A DNA stretch of 64,000 bases from Novosphingobium mangrovisedimenti (lineage in GTDB: Bacteria; Pseudomonadota; Alphaproteobacteria; Sphingomonadales; Sphingomonadaceae): the NCBI RefSeq assembly GCF_025153475.1, contig NZ_JANZXA010000006.1:208031-272030 (forward strand). The letters run 5' to 3'. A model generated the notes under the pieces. It made no database searches and was not told the origin of the DNA. It saw only the letters and a program-made list of their open reading frames with translations. Every line of letters starts with the position of its first letter. Position 1 is the stretch's first letter. Below are positions 23,873 to 33,464 of this stretch, in pieces. A program made the translations under genes and the position numbers.

Positions 23873-25948
23873 ATGAGCATATTCCGCAACGACACGCTGG
23901 GCAGCTGGACTCGCGGCGGTCAGTCGATCGTCCACAATGTCCGCATGACTACCCAGGTCTTCTTCCAGACCATGACCGCCTGCCTGGTGCTCTGGGTGAT
24001 GGGGATCGTCTGGTATGCGCTGGAGAAATCGACGCCCTACGAGCGCTATGTCGTGACCAAACTGGTCGAGGCGAGCTTCAAGGCCGATGCCGCGCCCGGC
24101 ACCAACGATCCGGTGCTGTTCAAGACCCCGGCGGGGCAGCAATACTGGACCTCGGCCGACTGGCTGCTTGCGTCCGGGCTCGCCAAGAAGACCCTTCACG
24201 CCTTTGAATTATACCTGATCCACGGCGCGATCATCTCCGGCCTGTTCGCTCTTGCCGCGCTCGCGATCGCCTGGTTCTCGTTCACCCGGACGGGGCGGGG
24301 CCTCGGTTCCAACGAATATATCCGCGGCGCGCGCTTCGGCAGCGTTCGCGAAGTGCGGCGGCTGCTCTGGCGGCAGAAGAAGGGGAGCTTCGCGATCGGC
24401 GGTGTCCCTGTCCCTGACGCCTACGAGCCCGAGCATATCCTCCTGTGCGGAGCACCCGGCACTGGCAAGACCAACCTCATCGTCAAGATGCTCGAAGGGA
24501 TCCGTGCAAAGGGCAAGCGGGCGATCATATACGACACCGCCGGCACTTTCGTCGAGAAATTCTACCGGCCGGGCAAGGACATCATCCTCAATCCGCTCGA
24601 CATGCGCACCGCCAAATGGTCGCCCTGGGGCGATGTGCCGCGCGACTATCATTACGACCAGATCGCGGAGTCGACGATCCCCGAAAAGCACGGCGATCCC
24701 TTCTGGGCCAAGGCCTCGCGCGGCACGCTGGTGGCAGTGCTGAGGAAGCTCGCCCGGGAAGGGGAGATGCTGGTCTCGGTCCTGCTCGACCGGCTGCTGC
24801 GATCCAAGCTTAAGGACCTTGCCGCCTTCGCCGCCGGCACCGATGCCGCGGCTTTCATCAGCCTCGAGGGGGAGCGGACCTCGGCCGGTATCCAGGCCGA
24901 GCTCGCCTCGGTGATGCGCAGCTTCTCCTACCTCGACGACACAAGGAAGGGCCTCTCGATCCGCGACTGGGTGACCAATGAGGAGGGCGACAACTGGCTG
25001 TTCATCACCGTAAAGGCCGACCAGCTTCCTTCGCTGCGACCCCTGATTACGGTCTGGCTCGACATCGCCATCTCGGCGATCATGAGCCTCACGCCCGACC
25101 GCAAGCGGCGGCTCTATTGCGTCATCGACGAACTGCCTTCTTTACAGAAACTACCCTCGCTTTCGGATTTCCTCGCGCGAGCCCGCAAATATGGCGGCTG
25201 CGGCATATTGGGGTTCCAGTCCTATCCGCAATTGGAAGCGACCTACGGGATTCAGGATGCCGCCGCGATCACCGGCTACTGCTCGACCTGGGTGGCGCTG
25301 AGGGCGAACGACACCCCAACCGCCAAACATGTTTCGGAAAATCTGGGGCAGGTCGAGCAGGTCGAGGCCAATGAGGGCATGTCCTACGGCGTCAACGACA
25401 TGCGCGACGGTGTCAACCTCAGCCGCATGCAGGTGACCCGCCCGCTGGTGATGCACACCGAGGTCACAAACCTTCCCAACCTCTGCGGCTATCTCCGGTT
25501 CGGGCGCAACCTGCCGGTGGTCCGGTTCGAAGACCGGTTCAACACCGTGCAGACCTTGGCGGAAGGGTTTATCGAGCGCGATACGCCGCCGCTGCGTGAC
25601 AGCGAAGGGCAGGCGATCATCGCTGCTATTCATAGCCAGGCGGAGCCGCAGCCGGCTCCGAAAGCCAAAACCGCGCGGCCCAAACGGAGGCAGAAACCGA
25701 CCGGCGAACCAACCATGAACCCGCCCCAAACGGACTTGTTCACGCCGCTGCCAGAGGGCGCAAGCGAGGGCGATCACAAGCCTGTCAGTGGACCGGAAAC
25801 CCCGCCGGTCACGCCGCCCAAAACACCCACCGAGCCGCCGAAACCTGTTCAGGACTTCACGCTGGCGCCGCGGCGCGGGCACCAGCGCATCGAGATCGAC
25901 GTCTATGACCGCGAGAACGGACCTGCCCGCAAGGCGAAGCCGGCATGA
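23873..25948 (+). CDS. traD: Type IV coupling protein TraD (VirD4-like)
   Basis: A 691-aa conjugative coupling ATPase. There are two N-terminal membrane segments (about residues 30-50 and 115-140), Walker A GAPGTGKT at about 193-200, Walker B-like RLYCVIDELP near 414, and the family stretch SDFLARARKYGGCGILGFQS. The C-terminal ~100 residues are proline-rich and low in complexity, as in F-type TraD tails. It couples the relaxase-DNA complex to the mating channel at the inner membrane. The stop overlaps the relaxase start by 4 nt (ATGA), so the two are translated together. Confidence 0.92.
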   Translation: MSIFRNDTLGSWTRGGQSIVHNVRMTTQVFFQTMTACLVLWVMGIVWYALEKSTPYERYVVTKLVEASFKADAAPGTNDPVLFKTPAGQQYWTSADWLLASGLAKKTLHAFELYLIHGAIISGLFALAALAIAWFSFTRTGRGLGSNEYIRGARFGSVREVRRLLWRQKKGSFAIGGVPVPDAYEPEHILLCGAPGTGKTNLIVKMLEGIRAKGKRAIIYDTAGTFVEKFYRPGKDIILNPLDMRTAKWSPWGDVPRDYHYDQIAESTIPEKHGDPFWAKASRGTLVAVLRKLAREGEMLVSVLLDRLLRSKLKDLAAFAAGTDAAAFISLEGERTSAGIQAELASVMRSFSYLDDTRKGLSIRDWVTNEEGDNWLFITVKADQLPSLRPLITVWLDIAISAIMSLTPDRKRRLYCVIDELPSLQKLPSLSDFLARARKYGGCGILGFQSYPQLEATYGIQDAAAITGYCSTWVALRANDTPTAKHVSENLGQVEQVEANEGMSYGVNDMRDGVNLSRMQVTRPLVMHTEVTNLPNLCGYLRFGRNLPVVRFEDRFNTVQTLAEGFIERDTPPLRDSEGQAIIAAIHSQAEPQPAPKAKTARPKRRQKPTGEPTMNPPQTDLFTPLPEGASEGDHKPVSGPETPPVTPPKTPTEPPKPVQDFTLAPRRGHQRIEIDVYDRENGPARKAKPA

Positions 25949-28900
25949 TCCATCCGCGCCGCCTCAAGGGTACGTCCGGCAATATCGCCCGCTACTATAC
26001 GGTGGGCGACTATTATACCAAGGGCGGAGAGGAACCCAGCGAATGGGGCGGCAGGCTCGCACCTGAACTTGGGCTCTCGGGCAAGGTAGACCCGCACATG
26101 TTCGAAGAACTGCTGGCCGGCCGGGTCGCGGGCCAGCAGCTCGGCCGTCACCGCATGGGCGGCGAAATCCAGCATCACCCCGGATGGGATTTTGCCGTCA
26201 ATGCCCCCAAGTCGGTCTCGATCATGGCGCTGGTCGCGGGCGACGATCGGATCATCGCCGCGCATGAACGGGCCGTCACCACGGCGCTCGCCTACCTCGA
26301 AGAACATGCCGCGCTCCGCCGCCGGGAAGCGGGCGAGATAGTCCACGAGACGACCGGGCGGTTGCTGTTCGCGCGGTTCACCGAGCATGCCAGCCGTGAG
26401 CTCGACCCGCATCTTCATACCCATGTTGTTGTGCTCAATATGACCAACGGCGGGGAGGGCGCGCCGATGGCGAGCCTCGAGACCCGGGCGATGTTCGCCG
26501 AGCAGATGGTCGCTGGCCAGATCTACCGCAACGAGCTCGCCCACACCTTGCGCGAACAGGGCTTCGGGATCGATTTCGATCCGAGAAGGGGGCTGTTCGA
26601 GATCACCGGCGTGCCCAAGGATTTTATTCGCGAGACCTCGCAGCGCGCCGAGCAGATCGATGCCCATGCAAAAGAACATGGCCTGACCGGGCAGGCGGCC
26701 CGGCGCGCCTCCTTCTATCAGACGCGGGGAGCCAAAGCGAAGGTCGGCCTCGAGGAGCTGCGCGGGCAATGGACCGAGCGCGCGAGGCCCTATGCCGAGG
26801 ATCTGGTCAGAGTGCAGGCGAAGGCTACGGAAAGAAGCCGGGAAGGGACCGGCGAGCAAATAGAACCCGATCCCTTCACTGCCAGCCGCGCCGCGCTGTT
26901 CGGCATCCGCCAGACCGAGACCCGCGAAGCGGTGTCGAACCTCGGGACGCTCTATCGCCATGCCTTGGCGAGCCACGTGGGCGAGGTGCGTTTCTCCGAT
27001 ATCCGTCCGTTGATTGCGGGGCACGAGGAACGCCGCAAGCTCCTTGCGGCCCGCGCCCAGACCGGCGATCAGGTTCTGGCGCGGGGACGAACCACGCGGC
27101 GCAGCGCCCGGCTCGAGCAGTCGCTGGTCCGCGAGCTCGCGCTGGCGCTGGACGACGCCCGGCCGATCGCCTCCTCCGACCGGCTGCTTGGTGTGCTCGA
27201 ACGTGCCGGGCTTACCTCGGCACAGGATCGTGCGCTGGTAACGCTTGGCCTGTCGCGCGACCGGGTGACGGGGCTGCACGGGGTGGCGGGTGCCGGCAAG
27301 TCGATGCTGGTACAGGTACTCAAGGAATCTGCCGAGCCGGGCACCCAGTTCGTCGCGCTTGCCCCCACATCGTCGGCTGCCGCCAATCTCGGGAAGAGCG
27401 CCGGCGTCGAATCCCGCACGGTCGCGAGCCTGCTCGCGAGCGGCGGTCATGGGCTCACCGAGGCCCATGTGCTGGTGCTCGACGAGGCCGGTCAATTGGG
27501 GAACCGGCAGGCACGGCGCGTGCTCGAAATCAGCCGGGTGACGGGCGCGCGGCTGATCTTGCTCGGCGACAACAAGCAGACCGGTGCGATCGAGCAGGGC
27601 AAGCCCTTCTGGCTGCTCCAGCGGCTTGGGCTGCCCACCGCCGAGCTCACCGAATCGATGCGCCAGGAGACCCGTGCGATGAAGGCGGCGGTAACTGCCG
27701 CGCGCTCCGGTGACTACGCAGCCTCGCTCGAGAAACTCGACAAGGTGGTGAGCGGCACCGACGCGGAAAGCCTGGCCAGGGGCCTGGTTGGCGAATGGAC
27801 CCGGCTGAAGCCCGAAACCCGTGCCACCACCAATATTCTCGTTCTGGAAAACGCCACGCGGCTGATCGTCAATACGAAGATCCGTGAGACGCTCAAATCC
27901 GAAAGCGCGATCGCGGCCGAGGATACCCGGCTTGCGATCCTGACGCCGGCAGGGCTTTCCGATCAGGAGAAGCATTTCGCGCGCTTCTATTCGGGCGGCC
28001 AAGTGGTGACATTCGCGCGCGATCTCGCCGTCGCCGGGATCGCCCGCGACACCGAATATCGCGTAATCGGGATCGGGCGCGATGCCGGTGGCCGTCAGGT
28101 GGTTCGTCTCGCCGACGAGAACGGCCGGATGGTTCGTTGGGATCCCCGGTTGGGGCAGGCGCGTCAGATTAATGTGTTCAACCGTGAGGAGCGGGACCTA
28201 GCGGCGGGTGACCGTATCCAGTGGCGTCTGGTAAACAAGGATCTCGGTCTCAAGAATGCCGAGCGCGGGACCGTGGAGAAGCTGGAGGGTACGCAGGCGA
28301 CCATCCGCTGGGATCGGAACGACCGCGTCCAGACCATTGATCTTGGCGAGCACAAGACCTGGGATCATGGCTATGCCGAGACGGTCTATTCGGCGCAGTC
28401 GAAAACCTATGCGCGCGTTTATGTGCTGGCGCCGGTCAATTCGTCGCTGGTCAACGGGCAGAACTATTACACCGCGATCACCCGCGCACGGTTGGGCGTG
28501 AAGCTCTGGACCGAGGATGAAAAACGCCTCGTCGAAAAGCTGGAGCAGCGATCGGGCGAGAAGAACTCGGCGCTTGAGGGGCTGGGCCGCCTCCACAAGG
28601 ATAGCATGCGGGCCTATGCCGATCGTCATGCGGATCGTCTGGCCCTCGCCCGCGACGAGCAGCTGCGCAACCGGCAGGAACGGCGCAACCGTGCGCTTGA
28701 ACGGCAGCTTGACCGCAATCGATCCCCCGAAGGTCTGGGCGAACGGATCGCCGAGGGTGCGCGCGGGATCGGCGAGATTCTGGATCGTGTTCTGCAATCC
28801 GTGATTGATCGCAGGACAGGCCCTGACCTCGAAGATGGCCGCACATCCCGGGTGAACACGCGGACCGAACCCGCCCACGGTCAGCCGGATCATCAGCCCC

Positions 28901-28956
28901 AGCCTGAATTTCAACCTCAGCCTCAATCCCAGCCCGATCACGGCTTCGATCGATAG
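25945..28956 (+). CDS. traI: MobF-family conjugative relaxase/helicase TraI
   Basis: A 1003-aa protein. The relaxase domain shows the two tyrosine pairs of MobF enzymes (YY at 17-18 and 23-24) and the metal-binding histidine triad HLHTH at 156-160. The SF1 helicase part has Walker A GVAGAGKS near 447-454, VLVLDEAGQLGN near 510 and the late motif NYYTAITRARLGV. The C-terminus is a Pro/Gln-rich repeat (QPQPEFQPQPQ...). It nicks oriT, stays covalently bound to the 5' end and unwinds the transferred strand. Length is shorter than F TraI (1756 aa) and close to TrwC-type relaxases. Coupled to traD by a 4-nt overlap. Confidence 0.93.
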   Translation: MIHPRRLKGTSGNIARYYTVGDYYTKGGEEPSEWGGRLAPELGLSGKVDPHMFEELLAGRVAGQQLGRHRMGGEIQHHPGWDFAVNAPKSVSIMALVAGDDRIIAAHERAVTTALAYLEEHAALRRREAGEIVHETTGRLLFARFTEHASRELDPHLHTHVVVLNMTNGGEGAPMASLETRAMFAEQMVAGQIYRNELAHTLREQGFGIDFDPRRGLFEITGVPKDFIRETSQRAEQIDAHAKEHGLTGQAARRASFYQTRGAKAKVGLEELRGQWTERARPYAEDLVRVQAKATERSREGTGEQIEPDPFTASRAALFGIRQTETREAVSNLGTLYRHALASHVGEVRFSDIRPLIAGHEERRKLLAARAQTGDQVLARGRTTRRSARLEQSLVRELALALDDARPIASSDRLLGVLERAGLTSAQDRALVTLGLSRDRVTGLHGVAGAGKSMLVQVLKESAEPGTQFVALAPTSSAAANLGKSAGVESRTVASLLASGGHGLTEAHVLVLDEAGQLGNRQARRVLEISRVTGARLILLGDNKQTGAIEQGKPFWLLQRLGLPTAELTESMRQETRAMKAAVTAARSGDYAASLEKLDKVVSGTDAESLARGLVGEWTRLKPETRATTNILVLENATRLIVNTKIRETLKSESAIAAEDTRLAILTPAGLSDQEKHFARFYSGGQVVTFARDLAVAGIARDTEYRVIGIGRDAGGRQVVRLADENGRMVRWDPRLGQARQINVFNREERDLAAGDRIQWRLVNKDLGLKNAERGTVEKLEGTQATIRWDRNDRVQTIDLGEHKTWDHGYAETVYSAQSKTYARVYVLAPVNSSLVNGQNYYTAITRARLGVKLWTEDEKRLVEKLEQRSGEKNSALEGLGRLHKDSMRAYADRHADRLALARDEQLRNRQERRNRALERQLDRNRSPEGLGERIAEGARGIGEILDRVLQSVIDRRTGPDLEDGRTSRVNTRTEPAHGQPDHQPQPEFQPQPQSQPDHGFDR

Positions 28957-28988
28957 CCGGACAAGTCCCCAAGCCAAGGACGAGCACG

Positions 28989-29633
28989 ATGAACTCCTTC
29001 CGACTGAATGCAATTTGTCTTTCCCCGATAAGCAGGCTGACTTTGCCCCTTTGCGCGAGTGTCGTCCTGTCCGTTGCAATACCGGCCCAGGCGCGCGGCA
29101 CGGCCAACGGGGAAGCACGGATCGCCGAATGCATCCGGCAAGCCGCAGGCGGAAAAGCGTGGCTCGAAAAGACGCTTTGGGGCCTGCGCGATCAGGAAGG
29201 CGGGTGGATCGGCGCCGAGGTTCGCAACACCAACGGCTCGCACGATCTTGGCCCCCTGCAGATCAACAGTTGGTGGGTGCCGAAGATCGCCGCACTTGTC
29301 GGGCGTTCGCAGACCGAGGTTCGCGCCTGGCTGATGCACGATGCCTGCTTCAATGCCGGGGCAGCGCGGTGGATATTCCTGTCGGCATTGAGGACGACGG
29401 GCGACTTCTGGAAAGCGGTCGGTGTTTATCATAGTCCGACTGCTTGGCGGCAGCGACGCTATGCGCAAAGCGTGTCGCGTCACATGCAGCGCCGATTTGG
29501 TCGAAACATCTTCGGCGCCGCCATCGTAGCTTCGTCCCGGCCAACGGGGTCTGGAAGGCCCCTTGGTGCGGAAGCTGGAAGCTCTGCAACGAGGGTGCTG
29601 GGATTTGGGCTGGTGCGAACCCCATCGAACTGA
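28989..29633 (+). CDS. Lytic transglycosylase of the conjugation system
   Basis: A 214-aa protein with a signal peptide ending near AIPAQARG. Catalytic-domain features are WGLRDQEGGWIG (probable catalytic Glu), HDLGPLQINSWWV and the substrate-cleft segment VGVYHSPTAWRQRRYAQSV, as in VirB1/TrbN-type SLT enzymes that open peptidoglycan for the transfer channel. GGACGAGCACG lies upstream of the ATG and the gene is 32 nt after traI, so it belongs to the same operon. The tail after residue 165 is poorly conserved. Confidence 0.85.
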   Translation: MNSFRLNAICLSPISRLTLPLCASVVLSVAIPAQARGTANGEARIAECIRQAAGGKAWLEKTLWGLRDQEGGWIGAEVRNTNGSHDLGPLQINSWWVPKIAALVGRSQTEVRAWLMHDACFNAGAARWIFLSALRTTGDFWKAVGVYHSPTAWRQRRYAQSVSRHMQRRFGRNIFGAAIVASSRPTGSGRPLGAEAGSSATRVLGFGLVRTPSN

Positions 29634-29683
29634 TCCGCGACCACATCATCTGGTAAGTGACGCATACCGCACCTGTAATCTTC

Positions 29684-31507
29684 TTACAGTCCGGGCCTTC
29701 CCACGCGCATAGGCACGGTTGCGCTCCTGGCAGACAGCAACAGGCTGGTTGCAGCCTCGCAGTCAAGCGGCCGCGAATAGAAATAACCCTGGCCGAGCCG
29801 GCATCCCAGTTGCGCCAGATGGGCCGCCTGCGCCTCACTCTCGACTCCTTCGGCAACGACCGGAATGTCGAGCTCGCGCGCGGTGTGGAGCAGACCGCCG
29901 ATCACCGCCGCGCCCGCGCCGTCGGGCGCAAGACGGTCGACCAGCACTTGATCGATCTTGATCATGTCGACGGGCATCGTAAGCAATGGCATCAGAAGCC
30001 CGCCGCCCGTTCCGAAATCGTCGAGCGCCACTCTCAATCCCTTCTGGCGGAGCGTGTCGATAGCTTCGAGAAGCGCCTTGTCCCGCAAAGCCGGATAGGC
30101 ACTTTCAGTGACTTCTATCACCAGGTGCCCGAGGGGGAGGTCATGGTCGGCGAGCGCCGATGCGATCTGCTTGTCGAGTTGCCCGCCATGAAAATCGGCC
30201 AGAGACACATTGATTCCGATATGTTCAAGCGGGATGGAGCGATCCCGCCAGTGCCGCATGTCGCTTGCCACGATTTCGAGCATCCGTTGCGTCAGTTCCG
30301 AGGCGACATGGATGTCGGCAGTGGCTTCGCGAAATGCCGCGGCGGCGAGGAGACCGCCGTTGGCCATTCTCAACCGGCACAGCGCCTCCATCGCGACGAT
30401 TTCTCGCGTGTCGAGCCGGACTATAGGTTGGTAATGCGCCTCGACCCTGCTCTCGCGTAATGCGGCATCGACGTCCCGGATGGCGGCGATGCGGTGGATG
30501 ATGCGCGTGTCGATGCCTGGCCAATATCGCACGAAGCCGCCCCGGCCGGTTTCCTTCGCATGATAGAGCGCGAAGTCCGCATTCTGCCGTACTGTCTCGG
30601 GACCCCGGTCGCCGGGGCCGAAGACGGCTCCCCCGATGGTGGCCTTGGGCACGACAGAGTGCCCGTTGCAATCGAGCGGCTGCGTCAGGCATGCAAGAAG
30701 GCGCGCAGCAAAGCCGTCGAGATCATGCAGCGCCTCCGGGGTTCGCAAGATGATGGCGATTTCATCGCCGCCGATCCTGAAGACGCGGTTCGGGGCGGCG
30801 CACTCTTCGGTTCGCCGCGCCGCTGCCTGGATCAGGAGATCGCCGGCATGGTGCCCGAAACCGTCGTTGACGACCTTGAGGTTGTCGAGGTCGAGGATCA
30901 GCAAGGCCCATGTTCCAGGCTTGTCGCAAGGCAATAGTGAGAGCGCCGTCCCGAATGCGGATCGATTGCCAAGTCCTGTCAACAGGTCGAAGCTCGCCCT
31001 TCGTTCGCGTTCCACCACGCGCTCATGACGTTCGAGCGCTATGGAGCAGAGGTGCGTCGATGCCTCGACTATGGCTTTCTCTTCCTCACTCGGCGCGCGT
31101 GGTTGGCGGCAATAGAGGGCGAACGTGCCGATTACCCGGTCCAATTCACCGTATATCGGTGTGGACCAGCAGGCTCGAAAGCCGAGCAGCAGTGCCGCCT
31201 CCCGAAAATCGGTCCAGCGCGGATCACAGCCAATGTCGGTGACGACGACTGGCTTGCGAAGATAGGGGGCGCTGCCGCAGGATCCGACATCGGGGCCGAT
31301 CATCAGTCCGTCAAGTGCAGCGGAGAATTCCTCGGGCAAGCCGGGTGCGGACAGGGGATGAAGGAAACCATCGCGATCGACTGACAGGACCGAGCAGGTC
31401 ACCTCTGGCGCAAGTGCCTCGATTTCAAGGCATAAGCGGTCCATGGTCGCCGTGAGGTCGGCCCCCTTTGCGATCATTTCAAGGATGATGTTTCGTAAGC
31501 CTAGCAA
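29684..31507 (-). CDS. GAF-GGDEF-EAL cyclic-di-GMP signalling protein
   Basis: A 607-aa cytosolic protein. A GAF domain (about residues 15-160) has the VGSCGSAPYLRKPVVVTD segment of small-molecule sensors. A GGDEF domain follows, with signature GGDEI, and then an EAL domain with MEALCR, the DDFGTG loop and AEGVE, so phosphodiesterase residues look intact. The GAF domain probably tunes one of the two activities. TTG start at 31507; a later ATG is possible. Its stop is 50 nt from that of the transglycosylase, in convergent orientation. It is accessory cargo, or may couple transfer to the biofilm state; the link is inference. Confidence 0.88.
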   Translation of the reverse strand: MLGLRNIILEMIAKGADLTATMDRLCLEIEALAPEVTCSVLSVDRDGFLHPLSAPGLPEEFSAALDGLMIGPDVGSCGSAPYLRKPVVVTDIGCDPRWTDFREAALLLGFRACWSTPIYGELDRVIGTFALYCRQPRAPSEEEKAIVEASTHLCSIALERHERVVERERRASFDLLTGLGNRSAFGTALSLLPCDKPGTWALLILDLDNLKVVNDGFGHHAGDLLIQAAARRTEECAAPNRVFRIGGDEIAIILRTPEALHDLDGFAARLLACLTQPLDCNGHSVVPKATIGGAVFGPGDRGPETVRQNADFALYHAKETGRGGFVRYWPGIDTRIIHRIAAIRDVDAALRESRVEAHYQPIVRLDTREIVAMEALCRLRMANGGLLAAAAFREATADIHVASELTQRMLEIVASDMRHWRDRSIPLEHIGINVSLADFHGGQLDKQIASALADHDLPLGHLVIEVTESAYPALRDKALLEAIDTLRQKGLRVALDDFGTGGGLLMPLLTMPVDMIKIDQVLVDRLAPDGAGAAVIGGLLHTARELDIPVVAEGVESEAQAAHLAQLGCRLGQGYFYSRPLDCEAATSLLLSARSATVPMRVGRPGL

Positions 31508-31734
31508 TGACCGACCTGATGATTCGAAAGTTTGATGGGAAGGGGACTATCGACTACGATACGCGTCTGCATTTAAGTCTCTGCTAACGTGTGCGTTTCG
31601 AAGCTACTTATTTGCACTTTATTGTGACCATTTTGGCCTGAAGTCTCTTCAGCTTAGCGCATCATTTAGGACGCGCGGGCGTCATTCATCGTTCCGACAG
31701 CATGAGTGTCATCGAAGTGCTATTAATGCGAGCC

Positions 31735-31757
31735 GGGTTAAATGATACTTAAAACCC
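31735..31757. promoter_or_regulatory. GGGTT...AACCC inverted repeat upstream of Xre regulator
   Basis: GGGTTAAA...TTAAAACCC, an imperfect dyad with a 13-nt spacer between GGGTT and AACCC, ending 36 nt before the GTG of the 76-aa regulator. It is AT-rich against the local background, which fits an operator or promoter. The surrounding 31508-31793 gap contains no gene and also holds CTGAAG-tct-CTTCAG (31640-31654). Confidence 0.4.
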
Positions 31758-31793
31758 GTCGCCTTATAACCATCTAAGTTCGATTTATGTGGC

Positions 31794-32024
31794 GTGAAAC
31801 GAACGCATCCTGGCTCTCTTCGAAATGTCCTGGCGACGAACATCCGTCGGTGTCGCCTGGCGACAGGTATGAGCCAGCAGGATTTTGCTCTCGAGATCGA
31901 AATGGATCGAACCTATTTTGGTGGCGTCGAACGCGGCGAGCGCAATGTGTCGATCGACAATATCGAGAGGATCGCGAAAGGGCTTGAAATCAGTCCATAT
32001 CTGTTACTGATGGCGCCGGACTGA
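31794..32024 (+). CDS. Small Xre-family HTH regulator
   Basis: A 76-aa protein consisting of a single Xre HTH: LATNIRRCRLATGMSQQDFALEIEMDRTYFGGVERGERNVSIDNIERIAKGLEISPYLLL. GTG start at 31794. This short form resembles controller (C) proteins and repressors of plasmid genes; no restriction-modification genes are adjacent. It may regulate itself through the dyad upstream and possibly the divergent c-di-GMP gene. Confidence 0.85.
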   Translation: MKRTHPGSLRNVLATNIRRCRLATGMSQQDFALEIEMDRTYFGGVERGERNVSIDNIERIAKGLEISPYLLLMAPD

Positions 32025-32526
32025 AAGGCAGACTGCCTGATTTATCTAAAGGCCCCGTGGGCTGTTCTATATCCGTTGAACAGGCGCCGGACGAAAGTCG
32101 TTCGTTGCCGATTACCGTTTTCGGCTAGGAAATTACGCGATCGGGGTCGGCCCGGCGAAGTCGGACAGGTCCATGACAGACGGAGATGCGTATCATTCGC
32201 GTTGGGCTCTCTTTTTTGGGCGGTCAGCCTAAGAAATTCTTCCGCGGGGCTCTTGCCCATCTTGCCTTGCGAACCGCCGCTGCGCGCTGACGAACCAGAC
32301 AGCGCACGGTCCACAGCCTGCCGTCTCGATCCACCCGCCACCCCCGGGAACGGTGGCACTCGCCCTGCAAAGCTCGAAATGCTCCGTTGGGCTGCCGCCA
32401 AACCTCTCGACGGCCTCCGCGAACCTCGAAAAGGCCGCGAAAGCGCCCAGCACACTCAGGCCAAACGGCAGTGTGAGATTTCCGGGCTAGCGACGCCTCT
32501 GGCGCGGCCTGTCAAAGCCGCCCCAT
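32025..32526. other. Gap without supported genes
   Basis: About 500 nt between the Xre regulator and the end of uppP. Open frames cross it in several phases, but none has a ribosome site, normal composition or recognisable homology. A low-complexity stretch with Arg/Pro-rich translations in all frames suggests non-coding DNA or a decayed insertion. It marks the left edge of the metal-resistance island. Confidence 0.45.
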
Positions 32527-33399
32527 TTAAACGAGCCTGGCGTTGGCGGTCGCAACGAGCAGAAGAACGCCCAGCATACCCCGATAGATGACGAACGGCC
32601 AGGCGGAGAACCGCTCAAGGACACGCATCAGCGCCCAGATCGCGGCGAATGCCGAAACGGACGCGACAAGCAGGCCGAGCGCGAGAACGGACCAGCCATG
32701 CATGTCGAGATGGGCTTTGTGCAGCTCCCATAGTTCCTTCGATCCGGCGAGAGCGATAGCCGGAATGCCCAGCAGAAACGAGAAGCGGGCCGCTTCCTCG
32801 CGCTTAAATCCGAGCGCGAGCGCGGCGGTGAGCGTTGATCCTGAGCGCGATACGCCTGGAATAAGGGCACCGACCTGCGCGAGCCCGACGACCAGCGCGT
32901 CAACCAGCGATGCCTTCTCAACGCTGCGGCTGTGGCGCGCCAGAATCTCGCTCAGAGCCATCAGCACCGCCATCGCGATGCAAGCCCAGCCAATCACGGG
33001 CAGGGCGCGAAAGGGCGAGTTACATGTGTTGAGGCTGTTGGACAGCAGAGCACCCGCCAGCACGATCGGAACCGTGGCGAGCGCGATCCAGATCGCCAGA
33101 CGGAGATCGGGATCGGCGAACTGCCGACGGCCGATCGCCGACACGGAACCGACCGCCAAGCGGCGGACATCCTGCCAGAAATAACTGACCACGGCGGCGA
33201 GCGCGGCGAGTTGCATCGCGGCCGAAAAAGCCGAGCCGGGATCTCGCCAGCCCAAGAGGGCCGGCACGACGCGCATATGGGCGGTCGATGAAATCGGCAG
33301 GAGTTCGGTGATACCTTGCACCACGCCCAAGAATGCGACCTTGGCATAGCCCAGTGTCACGAAGCCCGTATCGACGCCCGCGGCACATTGTCCGGTCAT
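32527..33399 (-). CDS. uppP: Undecaprenyl-diphosphatase UppP/BacA (PbrB-like)
   Basis: A 290-aa integral membrane protein with about eight hydrophobic segments. The two family signatures are present: VQGITELLPISSTAH near residue 28 and PGVSRSGSTLTAALALGF near 170, carrying the catalytic Glu, Ser and Arg. It dephosphorylates undecaprenyl pyrophosphate, releasing phosphate in the periplasm. In the lead-resistance operon of Cupriavidus metallidurans the PbrB protein is such a phosphatase and precipitates exported Pb2+; the position immediately downstream of the P1B ATPase gene (65-nt gap) matches pbrA-pbrB order, so the same role is inferred. Confidence 0.9.
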   Translation of the reverse strand: MTGQCAAGVDTGFVTLGYAKVAFLGVVQGITELLPISSTAHMRVVPALLGWRDPGSAFSAAMQLAALAAVVSYFWQDVRRLAVGSVSAIGRRQFADPDLRLAIWIALATVPIVLAGALLSNSLNTCNSPFRALPVIGWACIAMAVLMALSEILARHSRSVEKASLVDALVVGLAQVGALIPGVSRSGSTLTAALALGFKREEAARFSFLLGIPAIALAGSKELWELHKAHLDMHGWSVLALGLLVASVSAFAAIWALMRVLERFSAWPFVIYRGMLGVLLLVATANARLV

Positions 33400-33464
33400 A
33401 GCAGTGCGGTCCTATTGGATGGTGGGTGAGCTTAGATCGTTGCTTCGCTGCCTGGGCAACCGGA

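Noticed and set aside
25903..28002. A 699-codon minus-strand frame opposite traD/traI
   Set aside because: Antisense shadow of the traI relaxase; no independent start or motif.
32076..32591. 171-aa plus-strand frame in the gap before uppP
   Set aside because: Arg/Pro/Ser-rich translation, no ribosome site, and it runs into the uppP gene on the other strand.
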